64,000 nt of DNA from Carnegiea gigantea (lineage: Eukaryota; Streptophyta; Magnoliopsida; Caryophyllales; Cactaceae). The DNA is taken from contig JAKOGI010000178.1 of the NCBI GenBank assembly GCA_029747015.1, positions 376,569-440,568 of the forward strand, written 5' to 3'. The position numbers and the translations under genes are program-made. This document shows, in pieces, positions 24,279-35,978 of the stretch. Every line of letters starts with the position of its first letter. The first letter of the stretch is position 1. The notes beneath the pieces were generated by a model. It ran no database searches, was not told the origin of the DNA, and saw only the letters and a program-made list of their open reading frames with translations.

Positions 24279-25060
24279 TGAGAGAGAGAGAGAGAAAGAG
24301 AGAGAGTGAGAGAGTGAGAGAGAAAGCGGATTTTTCCACACACACAAAAAAAAAAATCTAATTTAGAGGAGATTGGGTGGAAGAAGGTCCACTTCCACAC
24401 AAATCCCGTTGTACCTTCCCTATTTATGATCTCCTACTTTTGCTCAATATGTTCCCAATACCCCCATTCAGCCACTTTATCGCCTCATGCTGTTGCTGGC
24501 TGCCACCTGCTCTTGTTATTGGATTTTAGTCATGCCACCAAAAATCATCTCTTACTTTAGTTTGGCTTGTTTCCTTGGTGATAGAAAGGTGAGCCCTAAG
24601 TTCCTTTTCATTTGTTCTCATAATTTCCTTCTCTATTTAATCATTACATTCTTTAACATTAGATAAATAGTATTTATTGTAAGTTTAAAATTTATTATGA
24701 TAATGTTGGGGATTTGAATCTGGATGCTTGTGGGTGTTTAGGAAAGAGTGGGTTTTGAGTATAGTTTGTGATGGTGCACTTGTAAAGGTTGATTGAGTAA
24801 AAATTAAACAAAGGAGTTGGAGGTTTATTTGTGCTGTTGGATTTTTCTATTAAAGAGTTGAAGAGGAGACGAAGAGCATGACATCAGGAGTGGAAGAAAG
24901 CAGGGACATTATATTTTTAGACATTTTTAGAGTAGATATGTGTGTTCATAAATTTAGAATTCTATTGGACTGTTGGATCATATTTCACTATGCAGTTTGA
25001 GTGGGGACAGGGATTGAAAGTAACTATTGGGTTTAGTTTCTTATATTTATGTAAATGTAG
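23690..25060 (+). repeat. Right LTR of the Tekay/Del-like element (diverged)
   Basis: Collinear with 8012-9350. A purine-rich TTTTAAGAGGTAAAG tract just before it fits the polypurine tract. The two LTRs are strongly diverged, so this is the oldest level of the nest. The 3' limit is approximate. Confidence 0.7.
24196..24320. repeat. (TG)n(GA)n compound microsatellite
   Basis: Long TG runs with a few A interruptions pass into GA runs. It sits at the site of the (GA)n array in the left LTR. Confidence 0.95.
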
Positions 25061-26137
25061 GCATGTTCTTTTTGTCATCATTTGCTACAAGTACTATTCA
25101 TTTGCACTCCTTCAACAAATAACTCCACCTTCCGATTCTTTCCCATCCTTTTCTGATGCATGAGCCTTAAAAGAACTCAAGCAATGGGGTTGATTTGCAA
25201 TCTGATCTTGCTTAACCTAGATGCAGCAATGAAATTGGAATTCAAGCAGGGGATATGAATGGGATAAAGGCCATGCCACCACCCACGCTAGGTTAGGAAT
25301 CCACCCTCCCAATCATAAAGGTCACGCCACCAGAATTAGATCTAAAAAATAGCAATCAGTTTGGATAGGTAAGAGAGAGATTTGAGAGAGTTTGAGTTAA
25401 ACTTGAAAATAGGGGGTTTTCATTCATATAATCTACTTTGAACAAGCTAGCTAGCTAGTATATATACATGTCCAACCTAAGAAGCAAGCAAGCTAGTTGT
25501 TGAGCCTAAGCTAATCCAAATTAGCTAAACTGTTTTGCCAAACAGCTTTAACCTCGACTACTTACAAGTTTGAGTGTGACTAATTATACAACTTGTCTAA
25601 GAATCATTAGGGACTTAACACAAGTTTAATTAACACAAACCATTCCACTTGCACATGCTGATGATAGAAAAGATGGCTGCAGGTGATCATTTTGTGGCTG
25701 GCCTATCCGAAAGCAAGTGGCTTGTCATTTCTTAAAACTTCCTATTCCTTCCCATTTCTGTAAGAAAAATCTTATTCCTTCAGATTCCATTCCTTGCTTC
25801 CCACTCCTATTTATTTCTTTCTATTCCATACATATTTCTTCCCTATGAATAGAATAGTAGGAATGGTGGGATACGATTAGTGTTAATGATAAAATTTTTT
25901 AACTAAGATAATAATCAATGGCTGAATTCTACTTTAGTGGATTAAACATGGCATATTTCTTTGCAATGCAAAACAAGTAAATGATGATTTAAGTTTACCT
26001 TTGATTTTGAAAATAAGTACGCACTTAATTTGGTTCCCGCAGTATGTATGTCATATTTAAGATAAAAACTAAAACCATAAATTGTACTTACTTAACCTAA
26101 CCCCTATTTCATTAATAAACTACTGATTTAAAAAGGT

Positions 26138-26146
26138 TGAAGATAA

Positions 26147-26180
<34 letters not shown>

Positions 26181-26290
26181 AGCAGCAGCAACAACAAAAA
26201 AAACAACAATAATAATAATAACAACAACAATAACAATAACAACAACGATAACAATAACAGTAATAACAACAACACTACCACCACCACCAT
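26138..26290. repeat. (AAC)n/(AAT)n microsatellite
   Basis: About 150 bases of AAC, AGC, AAT and ACC units. Confidence 0.95.
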
Positions 26291-26304
26291 AAGATATCAA
26301 TGTT

Positions 26305-26430
26305 TTGTTTGGATGTCAGGATGCAAGAAAGGGGAAAAGGCACATGTGTGTGTTGCTATGGAGAAAGGGCTAGTGCGTTGAATAAAAAAATAGTACATCA
26401 TTTTTTTCTTTTGGGACCTCAGGATGTAAG
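26305..26430. repeat. Short direct repeat, spacing about 103 bp
   Basis: TTTGGATGTCAGGATGCAAG near 26309 recurs as TTTGGGACCTCAGGATGTAA near 26412, both followed by GAAAGG. Confidence 0.6.
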
Positions 26431-28299
26431 AAAGGCTAGAGGAGAGTTTTAGGCAAATTAAGGGAGACTAAGAGAATTTGAGTGGGTTTTAAATCCCTTC
26501 TGAAAATTTGGAGGGATTTTTAAACCCACTCTAAAATAATTAAAAGAATTCAAATTTTAACTTTGAAAATATGAGGGATAGGTTGCATGAAAGTTAAGCC
26601 CTTTTTTGTTTAATAGCATTAAGATGCACTAAGTGAAGGAATTGTCATAACTTGATCCCTATTTCACAACGGTCCCGATGCTAAACAAATACCTACGAGC
26701 TCAAGATGGCTATTGAGAATTTCTAAAATTCTATAAACTAATTGTGCTATTCAAAAATTACAGTTATGCATTTTGAGGTCTCATTTGTTCGAAGAGTGAT
26801 TTTGGATAAAGAGGACCCATCCTAATTTTATCAGTTTAGAGATTACAGGGATAAAAGGTATGGCTTTGTTTCCAAAGTCATTAGGATCGAAGCTTAAGAG
26901 ATCACTTATTGGTTAAGATAGGTTCGCCAATGGGCACTCCATAACCCATGAGTGTATAGATAGGCAAATATGTCCTCATATTGCATATTGAATGTCTATT
27001 ACATGATAGATGCATTGAAACTCTAGTGGCGATATTTATTATTGCAAGTTTTTAGGTAAGAAGGGTTGTCATCCTTAGGGATGATGACTTTGTTGAAGTT
27101 GTGATTAAATTGTAAGAGGTGTATTAAAATCAGTCAACTAATCTATTATTAATCTAAAATACACTCCTAAATTAATTAGACAACTAATAAAACCTTTGAT
27201 CAACACAAGGAAGTGAATTAACACTAATCTAGCACGAAGTGAAGAAAATAAGGCAATCGGCACATTAACACATCAGTAAGGGTGATGGATGGCACGAAAT
27301 GACCAATGGTAGACATTGGCCAGCAACAACTTCCTAAATTGCTCCATTTAGATCACCCATAAAAAGAAAATCAATCCTAGAATTAACAACAATGTAATGT
27401 AATAAAAGCAATAAAGTGGAGGGGATAGAAAATTACCCACAAACCCATTAGCATTTGACGTTGACTTTTGCTTAAGTAGAATTCATTCCATCTTTAATCT
27501 ACCTCCAACATTGATCAACTCTATCCCAGCTTTGATGGGGATCGAAACTTAGGATTGCTGAATCCAGTGCAAAGCAGAAGGAGAAGAAATTAAAAAGAGG
27601 ATGAAGAAAATGAGATGATTAAGGTATCCAGAAATAGACTGTAGGCTCAAATCCTTTTGGATCGAACGCTTAATCTCCTCTCAACACCTTCCATATTAAA
27701 TATCATCTTTTTAGGGCGAATTTTTTTAACAGAAAATAGAGAATTATTGAAGACTTAGGCGAGAGAAAGTGAAATTAGAGGTTAATAAATTAAGCTAAAA
27801 GATTAACCTTTCATTGATGAAATGTGGAATCCATAAGAGTGTCTTAAAGAGAGAAAAAAGTTACCACAATAAGATAAAGCCCAAAAAAGATGAATATTTC
27901 CTTTTCACCAACCAAGATATGCTTTTAATAATAGCATTTTCTTACTTTAGCACGATTGGGCTGAGTGGCAAGGGGTTGATCACGCCAATTTCTTGCTATT
28001 CTACCTTGTTCTTTAGTTCTTCATTTTTCGTAAGAACCGGGTGGCATGGGTAGCCCATGCCATTTTTCTACCTTCTCTTTCTCTTGCTTTTTCTTGGATA
28101 TCCATGGTTGGGCTTCTCAGGCGCGTCCTGGGCTTCTTTTTTTTGCATGTTTCCTTCTTTGGGCTTGAAAGTGGGCTAGAAAGCACTCCAATTGTGGCGT
28201 CTCTTAATTTTTACCTAAAAGAACATAAAGGGTAAGAAAGTACTCCATCAAGTCACTTCATTTTTGCCTACAAGAACATAAAATACTAATAAATTCCTA

Positions 28300-29260
28300 A
28301 TTTAAGTGTTTTTTTTGGGACTTAAATAATGTGTAAAGGGTGCCAAAGCTGTACTGGGGAGAGATCAAACACTTACTCAACTTACTGGTGAAAAAGGAAC
28401 ATCATTTCAAGCTTTCTAATGGTCCTAACAACTAAAAAATAGTTTTAAAACAAAGGTTTTGCAAAAACATTTCAAGGTTTCAAAATGTTTGCGTAAATGA
28501 TTAATAAGGGGCAAATTTGGCCCATTTTGAGGTAGCTCGGTGGTTGACGGCTATTATATGTTATTTACCTTCCTGTTTAAGGGTCCAAAGATAATTTAAT
28601 CTATATAATCATATTTTTCATTAGAAGACCTTCCCAATGGCATATTATAAGTTCAAATTTGATAAGGTATAGAAAATAGGTCCATGGAATATTGACATGT
28701 GTGTAAAACCTGACATGCTTTTACTCTGGGTCCCATAACTCCCTTCAGACTTATCCAACTCTCATGAAACTTTATTGTTAGAAGCTATATTCAGTAAGAT
28801 TACCTACCAAAAAAGAGAAAAAATCAATGTAATATGAGTTTTAGCAATAACGTCATACCCAAAACAAGATAAACCTAGAAAACCTTATAAGAACCAGTGG
28901 TATGTCACCTGCTCTTGGTGGCAAGCCATTACTTGTGGCTTACTCGCCAAGGCTCATTGCAGCACAGATTTTCACGAGAATTCTGTTCAAATGACTTGAA
29001 GGAACTATCTTTCACTATTTCCACTAACCCTGGGGGGGTTTCTCCTCCTTTTAACTAGTATTAAAAGAAGTGTTCCCTCCTCTCTCAACATACGAATTCA
29101 ACACATAATTCTCCTCTTCTCCCTTAAAATAGATACTACCTTTCCTCTAGCATTCTCTTCTCCGTCTCTCTATCTCTCTCTCTCTCACTCTCTCTCTCTC
29201 TCTCTGTTATCTATGTCTCTCTATCTCTCTAATTTTTTTAGTGAAACTCTTCCAAAATGA
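28300..29260 (+). other. LTR-like sequence ending in a CT-rich leader (tentative)
   Basis: Wording such as CTGGGTCCCATAACTCC and ATGAAACTTTATTGTTAGAA (28720-28790) resembles LTR sequence of plant chromoviruses that I recognise only in general terms. A TTAAAAGAAG box and a (CT)n leader follow. No second copy is present in the window, so a solo or truncated LTR is possible but unproven. Confidence 0.3.
29160..29235. repeat. (CT)n microsatellite
   Basis: TCTCTCTATCTCTCTCTCTC-type runs, typical of transcribed plant leaders. A 30-codon frame begins after it near 29257 and has no recognisable similarity. Confidence 0.9.
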
Positions 29261-30028
29261 ATCCTAAAAAACTTACAAAGAAATCCTTCATCATTGATTT
29301 TACCACAAAAAAGACTTATAGTCTAGTCTTTAGCTACCCATATATTTAATTTGAGCCCAAAGGAGCCCTTAATAAAAGCTTCATCAAATCGATCCAAGAT
29401 AAATTTTCAGCACTAATTTAAGGAAATCATTTAGTTCTATTTTTTTTTCTTTCTCATCATTATTGTTGATTATCCTGTTCCCATTTGATCCACTTTAATC
29501 ATATTGTATTATGTACATATGCAATTGTGCAATAATGTAATTAACTAAAGTGGCCACAAAGTTTATTGCATTTTAGTTCTTATAAGTAGCACATAAATTG
29601 ACTTAATGTATGATGTTATCATAAAATTCACATCTTTGATGCCATAATCATTATACATAAACAAATTGGCATGAAATTGATATTCACATAGAATTATTTG
29701 GAATTTACTACTCTCTTCTATGACCCTACAAGCTACCAATGTTGAATGGGCAATCTCAATGGGCAGATTTGCATACCTGCCACTAGTCGTACCTTCATCC
29801 CCAAACCTAACACTTTGCTAGTTAACCTTTGAGTCAAGTCAATTTCCATTTGGGATCATGGGCATTAGTTTCTAAAATCTTACTTTAGAAAGGTTTAGAT
29901 ATTTCCTTAAAATACGGCCACTCCTTTTTCTTAAAGCTAAAGTTTTCTTAAAACAAAGTTCAAAGAGCAATGCGCTCACTCAAGAGCGAGATTGGAGCCC
30001 TGAGGCTATTGCCCTTTTATGATGACAA
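29261..30028. other. Stretch without recognisable genes
   Basis: AT-rich, with no domain found. It precedes the left LTR of the Tat element. Confidence 0.5.
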
Positions 30029-31561
30029 TGTTTACTTATAGATGCCTAAAAATGGCATCTGTAGTTTTTAAATTGCCCAATGATGAGAATGAAATCCAAA
30101 CTATAAATTTGGAGGTCGAACAAAGTGATTAACAAAATAAGAGTTTAACTAAGGAAATGGGATTCCAATTAATGGAATAAAACCTGGCAGGAGCACGAGT
30201 GAACATGCCTAATGGGCCTAGAAACCAACCAATTTACCTATAAGGAACCTGATCGTGTTCTTGTGTCCCTGCCCTCATTTCAAGTCCAAGCTAGTTTTAA
30301 TTAATCCTAGTCCTAATTCGTGGCTGATTCATTTGTCATGCCTAGTCAAATCAGATTCCTAGTTGAATTAGTGAACATATTAAGATTAAGTCTAATAAGA
30401 CTGCAAGTTGGTCTCCTTTTCCTAGGCTAAGTCAGTCTATTCATTCGCGATAAAAGGGAAGGATGCCCTGTGGTCAGGCTCATCAAGTAATCATCAGTCA
30501 ATTGAGATCACTTAGGGATGAGAAATCATCATTATGAGGAGTTTTCTATAAATTTGAGAGCTCAAATCCTAAGTCTCCTATTGAAGGCATTGAGGATAAA
30601 TCACTTCATTAGGTTCTCCAGGTAAATCAGGTGAGTTCTCCTCAAAATTCTATCTTTCTCTTACCTTTCTACTTCATCTCTTTTTTATTATGGTTTTAAT
30701 TTCACATTGCTGAAGGTGTTATCTTTAGGTACCCCGTCTACTGTAACTTATTTACTTTATTTTTGTTTACATTGGACTAAAATATTGTATCTTTTTGCAT
30801 GATTTGATATGCTTCATACTAATATATTGCATAAGCATGTGATAGTGTGATTAAAGTTTTAGTTTCCTATACTAAACAGTATAGGCCATCATTGACAACG
30901 GGCGGTGAACTGGTGTACCCCATTCAATCGTCATACCATCACCCCAAAATTCGGATCCTCGATTCGAAACTGCGCAGTTAACATAGCCCCCGCATTTGGG
31001 ATTGTTCGGGGGACTTTCGAAAATGTTTTTGAAACAAAATCAATTTTGTTCCTTAGGCTATCTTTATCGGTTTGATTTGCTTCAAAAAGTGGTTAGAGTT
31101 TCTAAGTTTTTCCTAAATCTCACTGGCTACTCTATTTATTACGTAATTGTTTTGCCTTTTTATTATTTTCTTTCATTTTGAGTTTTTTAATCTTAGTTTT
31201 GTTAGAATAGTTCTAAAATGAGAATGAAAGCTATCTGGGCTAGGAATTAAGCCCTACTCTGGTCCAGGAACCAAGGTTCCCGGGCAGAGAGGCTGCTTGT
31301 CCTTAGAATAGACAGCAATTGCTACTATGGATTAATATCTAGCAACTGCACCTTATTCTGGCCCAGGGCCATATTCATGGATTAGGATTTAGATCTAGTT
31401 TCTGATCCAATCCTATAAATTTGATAGCTTTTAAAAAATAAAAATAAAATGAATTCAACAATTAATTTTTTTCAAAAAACAAAACAAAAATAAAATACAT
31501 AGCAAAATGGAAGTCAAACCACTCACGGGGGATTGCACCCTTAAGGAGGTGTATCCTCACA
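30029..31561 (+). repeat. 5' LTR of the Tat element (1533 bp)
   Basis: Matches 49691-50665 from TTATAGATGCCTAAAAATGG through GAGTTTAACTAAGGAAATGG to the ...CCTCACA end. It is about 558 bp longer because 30890-31400 has no counterpart in the right copy: either an insertion here or a deletion there. Confidence 0.85.
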
Positions 31562-31580
31562 TTGGTGACTGCATAAGGGA
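31562..31580 (+). promoter_or_regulatory. Degenerate primer binding site of the Tat element
   Basis: TTGGTGACTGCATAAGGG directly after the LTR end resembles the TTGGCGACTCCGxTGGGG site (tRNA-Arg type) of Ogre-like elements, with several mismatches. Confidence 0.55.
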
Positions 31581-32269
31581 ATATTTTCTTTAAGTGGGTG
31601 AGATTTGAAACTTAATACGTAAAATCATATCAAATACACTTGTATTAAGCTTCCTAGCATGAAACATGCTGTCCTAACCAGGACAACGACACCTTTAGGA
31701 AGCAACCATGCTATTAACCCCAAGATCAACTAGTTAACTCGGTGGGCCCACTAAACTCTACTAAGCATGCATTGATCCTCCCACTTCGAACATTCATATT
31801 AGCTTGCACGACTTAGGGAAGCGATCGAAATATTCCTGTGTTACCATGCACCCCATGGATGATGTGCAAAGTGTTTGGTTGTGAAAGGACACTTGAAACC
31901 CTTGTTGCACAGAACCTTAGCGTGGGATGGAACGTTTATTAATACCTGGATGTGTTGTTATATGATTTAACTTTTCTTTTTTAGGTCGATGGTCTATGCA
32001 TTAATGTTGTAGATCATAGAAGAGGCTAGATTAGGAAAAAGTCAAACTTAGCTACTAGGGTTATCGACTAAACTAGCTTCAAGGTCAATTGATGTTCAAA
32101 CAGATTTGACCTCGAAACCGATTAGGTTCTAACCCTAGTCTAGGGAATAAGAGTCCTAAAAGGAGACTCAGCCACATGTGAATTATCATGACTAGGTGTT
32201 AAAAAAAGGAGATTCTACATCTCGATCAAAGTCTATGACTTTTTTTAAAAAATTGGCTAAGATTGTCAA

Positions 32270-32560
32270 CAGTCTGGAACTAGGAAAAGGGAGTAAGAGT
32301 CAGCTTCCTAGGCCAGTGAGGATCCCAACTGGTATGCTAAAGGGAATCTATCTATCTACTAATTAGTTTTGGACTTAGGACAAAAAGAGGGGTTAGGAGT
32401 TAGGAAGCCATGCTCGGGGACCCAATAGGGAACCAGCCGGCATCCTAGAAGCCTGACTACATTAGGCGTAGCCTGAGTTTAGGACAAAAAGGATAAAGAG
32501 CTAGGATGCAAGTCTGTGGGTCCAATATGGATCCCCACTAACACCCTGCGGTCAGGTCCA
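32270..32560. repeat. Diverged tandem repeat, period about 94-104 bp, three units
   Basis: The starts CTAGGAAAAGG (32280), CTTAGGACAAAAAG (32374) and TTTAGGACAAAAAG (32478) are each followed by a GGGxCCxAxxxGGxxCC-like block and a GGCATCCT or ACACCCT end. Confidence 0.55.
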
Positions 32561-32732
32561 ATTGAATTTATGCTAGTATGGGTTAGTACACAAGTCAACA
32601 TAGTAGTCTCTCAGTCTTAGTTTTTTTTAGCACATAAATAAGCATAGTTTGAGTATTTATTTCCCTAGTGAAGGTACTTAATTGAGATAATCGTCAGCGC
32701 TTTCCACTATTTATGAGGAGGGGGAGAACCTA

Positions 32733-32737
32733 GAAAG
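32733..32737. other. Target-site duplication GAAAG (left)
   Basis: Matches 37173-37177 exactly and flanks the TR-GAG element, as retroviral-type integration produces. Confidence 0.9.
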
Positions 32738-33930
32738 TGATGTATATGTGGGTGGTAAGTGAACCAAATCAAACTCAAACAAATTCCAAACAAGAATCAA
32801 ACCAAAGAAAAGTGAATATGGAAGATAGATTGAGATGGATCGAAGAATAATAACAAAAGAGGACAAAGGGATAAACAAGACCTTGCACTTGAGATAATCC
32901 TTCACGGAGCCACTCAAGGACTTGATCTTGGGCAAATTCTCTTGTCTTCACCAAGGAATCACTCCAATTGGAAAAGAAAAGAGAACCTAGAACACCACTT
33001 GAACTTGCCAAAATTCAAGATATAGAACTAGGGATTTGGAATACTTTTGAGAATCACACTCAAAGGTAATTGTATTTCACTTGGGAAAGCTTACAACTCT
33101 GAATTCAAATGCAACTACATAACCCACCTATTTATAGGCTAAACAAAGATAACCAAAAGACTTAAAAACTCCTAGCAATTAAAACTAGAAAATTGAAAAG
33201 GCTTGGAAAATGGAAAAGACTCAACATAAAGGGGTGGGGGAGGTTACAAAGAATATTCTAGGCTTCCAATCAGCTGAAGACATCCATCTAGAACACTCCA
33301 AGTCGTGCATGATGTCATCCACATGATGTCATGTAACCAAAGTCTCTTCATTTGCCCAGCATTTAATCCTTGCAGCAGCCTCCACTTCAACTGAGCATAA
33401 CTCTCAGCACACACGTCCAAATCAGGTGATTCTGGGCTTGTTGGAAAGCCCTGGAAATCTATTTTCCAGAATGGGCTCATTTGCTCAATTGGGATAAGTA
33501 GATCAAAAGTTATGGTCCGAACATTACACCTATATCAGAACTGGACTGGAGCAGGACAACTTCTTTTTGAGTGCTACTTTGCCCAATCAGATGACGTCCA
33601 AATTAAATAAAATTGGGCTTATTTTAAAGCTGCCATCTTAAGCTTCAAAATCATGTGGCCCCTCAAGTTGTGGGTCCACTTGAGCTAGTCCAAAAAATGA
33701 GCACAAAAAAAATTATCTTCCGCAGGGATGAATCGGGCACCAATTCTTCCGGAAGCAATATGAGTTTTATCCAGATTTTCGCCACTTGCTTGACTTCTTC
33801 ATGGTGTCTAAAGTCCTTGAACTCACATAATAAGAGAAAATATGAGAGTTCCCATGCACGCTCTTGTTTGACACTTTTCTTCTTGGAAGTTGACCTTAAA
33901 TAAAAATGATGCATATGGGAATATGCATCA
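32738..33930 (-). repeat. 3' LTR of the TR-GAG element
   Basis: 1193 bp, TG...CA termini, closely matching 35979-37172. It contains the same palindromic TATA-like CCTATTTATAGG at 33127-33138. Confidence 0.95.
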
Positions 33931-33945
33931 TACTCCCCGGGTGGT
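33931..33945 (-). promoter_or_regulatory. Polypurine tract of the TR-GAG element
   Basis: The minus strand reads CACCCGGGGAGTA immediately before the LTR start, preceded by TTTGAGGACAAACTC, the usual layout of Gypsy 3' ends. Confidence 0.75.
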
Positions 33946-34178
33946 TTTGAGTTTGTCCTCAAACTCAAAGGGTTAGCAAGCCTCTCAAGAAAGGGGTCAC
34001 GCTCACAATATGGGAGCTTTTGGGGAAGGAGGTCACAGGGCATCACCTCTAGAGAGGTATAGAAGAGGGTGAGGGGAGGATGATAAAACGGGTCATACCT
34101 GGTGAGGAGAAGAGGCGGAAGTGAGAAATCCTCTTTGGGGGCAAGGGTTTGGGAAGGATGAATGAGGGTTAAGGCTTG

Positions 34179-35726
34179 TCAGTCCTTTTGTGGCTTGGGG
34201 CTTTGGCACGATGGAATAGGGGTCAAGGTGATTTTCTTCTCATCCTTAATAAAGGAGTAGGTGTTGAGGCGCCCATGATGAATTACATGGCGATCAAACA
34301 TCCATGGTCTACCCAATAATATATGGCTTGCATCCATAGGAAGAATGTCACACAATATCTCATCCTTATAGTGGTCTCCAATAGAAAGAGAAATGAGGCA
34401 TTGATGAGAAATGTATATACCTTTGCCTTGATTTAGCCATTGGATGCTATAAGGCTTAGGATGGGGTGTAGTCGCAAGTTTGAGCTTGTCCACCATGGTT
34501 TTGGATGCAACATTTGTACAACTACCTCCATCGATGATGAGGGTACAAACTTTCCCTTGAATAGTGCACCTTGTGTGGAAAATCGCCTCTCTTTGCTCCA
34601 AGCCTTCTTGAGTAGCAAATCCACTCAATGCTCGCCTAATGACAAGCAACTCACCTTCATCGGGGCCTATGATAACCTCTTCTTCTTTTTCTTCCAAGCT
34701 TTCCTCTTCTTCATGTTCATGCTCCTCAAAAGAAGCTTGGTACTCAGCCAGGGAAACAATCCTCTTGTTAGGACAATCAGATGCAAAATGTCCCATACCT
34801 TGACAACGGAAACACCGAACTTGGTCTTTTGGCCGTGAGGGCACTTTTGTGGGAGGTGGAGGGGTGATGGGAGGGACACTTTTGGCGGGTGAGGGGGTTT
34901 GAATTTGTGGGGGAAAGTAAGGTGGTTCTTGAGAAAAAGGACGGAAAGGAGTCTTAGAAAAGATGCTCTTTTCCTTAGTCTTCTTTTGTTGCTCTACCTT
35001 ATAGGCTAGAGAACTCAAGTCATCTAGGGATGAATAGGGTTGCAACTCAATTACATGAGCAATTGATTCATCAAGACCACTCAAATATCTTACCAATGTT
35101 TGTACATCATCTTCTTTCAAATCACACTTGAGGAGGAGTTGTTCAAACTCCCGAGTGTATTCTTCCACACTCTTGGATCCTTGCTTGAGGCGGTGGAGTT
35201 TCAGATAATTATCTTGCACATAATGTGAGGGAAGAAACTTGGCCTTGAGTTTTTCTTTCATTTTAGCCCACGTTCTAATTTTCCCTTTCCCATTTCTTGC
35301 TCTTTTCGCTCCAAGGTTAGCCCACCAGATTGAAGCATATTTGCGGAGTTTAAGGGCTACGAGTTTTACCTTCTTGTCCTCCGGGATGTCCTCATATTCA
35401 AAGATCCTCTCAATGGTGTGCAACCAATCGAGAAATAAGTCCGGGTCAAGTTGGCCTTCAAATTCGGGGATGTCAATTCGGACACCACCAATATTGCTTC
35501 CTTGCCTTCGTCTCCTTGGGGCTTCTTTGTCACTAGAATTGGCTCGGGATTGAAGGACTTCTTCTTCCGATTCGACCACCGGTTCATGAGGATGAGAGGG
35601 AGTGGGGCTATGAACCCACCTTCGTTTTTCCTCCAAAAGTTGCCCAAGTTGAGTTCGAAGATAAGTGACTTGAGCTTCTAACTCTTCCACACGTGCTTGG
35701 TCGCTTCTTGTGGACTTTGTAGACAT
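34179..35726 (-). CDS. Intact gag-protease polyprotein of the TR-GAG element (515 aa)
   Basis: One uninterrupted frame encodes capsid, nucleocapsid and aspartic protease. A Glu/Leu-rich coiled-coil start (residues 11-35) is followed by a Ty3-type capsid (about 85-250, with IPEFEGQLDPDLFLDWLHTI and FLPSHYVQDNYLKLHRLKQG). Then come a Pro-rich linker, a CX2CX4HX4C knuckle (305-318, CFRCQGMGHFASDC), an acidic stretch, and a retropepsin with LIIDGGSCTNVAS (Asp399) and LLGRPW (470-475). Translation stops soon after the protease, where RT would begin in a full element. I chose the ATG at 35726 because the sequence upstream to 35897 is Cys/Pro-rich and unlike gag, although that frame is also open. 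It should be able to form particles; RT and integrase would have to come from a relative. Confidence 0.93.
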   Translation of the reverse strand: MSTKSTRSDQARVEELEAQVTYLRTQLGQLLEEKRRWVHSPTPSHPHEPVVESEEEVLQSRANSSDKEAPRRRRQGSNIGGVRIDIPEFEGQLDPDLFLDWLHTIERIFEYEDIPEDKKVKLVALKLRKYASIWWANLGAKRARNGKGKIRTWAKMKEKLKAKFLPSHYVQDNYLKLHRLKQGSKSVEEYTREFEQLLLKCDLKEDDVQTLVRYLSGLDESIAHVIELQPYSSLDDLSSLAYKVEQQKKTKEKSIFSKTPFRPFSQEPPYFPPQIQTPSPAKSVPPITPPPPTKVPSRPKDQVRCFRCQGMGHFASDCPNKRIVSLAEYQASFEEHEHEEEESLEEKEEEVIIGPDEGELLVIRRALSGFATQEGLEQREAIFHTRCTIQGKVCTLIIDGGSCTNVASKTMVDKLKLATTPHPKPYSIQWLNQGKGIYISHQCLISLSIGDHYKDEILCDILPMDASHILLGRPWMFDRHVIHHGRLNTYSFIKDEKKITLTPIPSCQSPKPQKD

Positions 35727-35959
35727 GTTGGAGATGCTTTGAAGGAAGAATATGCAGCAGGGAAAGTGGCACGGTCGTGCAAGGGGGCACGGGCAGGCCG
35801 TGCTATGCTTCGACTTGAAGATTTCTGGAAAATGAATATGGCACGGTCGTGTGGTATGGCACGGGGGCACCGTGCAAAATTTCTGGCCTGTGGACACTGG
35901 ATGTTCACGGTTTTTTTTTTTTTTTAATGTATTTGGGTGTGATGTGGGTCACTTTAAAA

Positions 35960-35976
35960 CCTTTGCTCTGATACCA
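35960..35976 (-). promoter_or_regulatory. Primer binding site of the TR-GAG element (tRNA-Met)
   Basis: The minus strand reads TGGTATCAGAGCAAAGG, a perfect start to the plant initiator-Met tRNA site, two bases inside the LTR end. Confidence 0.93.
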
Positions 35977-35978
35977 AT

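Larger units (their letters stand above)
25061..28299. other. 3.2-kb stretch without recognisable genes
   Basis: No domain or credible reading frame on either strand. Visible structure is limited to a GCTAGCTAGCTAGT palindrome-like tract near 25448, an (AAC)n microsatellite, and a small direct repeat at 26305-26430. Short frames near 27814-28235 look random. Confidence 0.5.
31581..32737 (+). other. Leader of the Tat element, no gene
   Basis: Untranslated sequence upstream of gag, interrupted at its end by the TR-GAG insertion. It contains a diverged tandem repeat at 32270-32560. Confidence 0.6.

Noticed and set aside
24134..24400. Open frames rich in Ser/Leu and His/Thr
   Set aside because: They are translations of the TG/GA microsatellite inside an LTR.
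25448..25465. GCTAGCTAGCTAGT tract as a regulatory palindrome
   Set aside because: Isolated short repeat with no gene nearby; probably low complexity.
26112..26300. Val/Ile-rich 'membrane protein' on the minus strand
   Set aside because: It is the reverse reading of the (AAC)n microsatellite.
27814..28235. Two consecutive short plus-strand frames
   Set aside because: No domain, no conserved spacing and ordinary AT-rich composition; no support for a gene.
35727..35897. N-terminal extension of the gag-protease frame
   Set aside because: Open but Cys/Pro-rich, encoded partly by GCACGG-type repeats, and unlike gag. The ATG at 35726 followed by a coiled coil is the better start.
35697..35927. 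Plus-strand frame opposite the gag start
   Set aside because: It is antisense to the intact gag-protease gene and resembles no known protein; the minus frame has clear domains.
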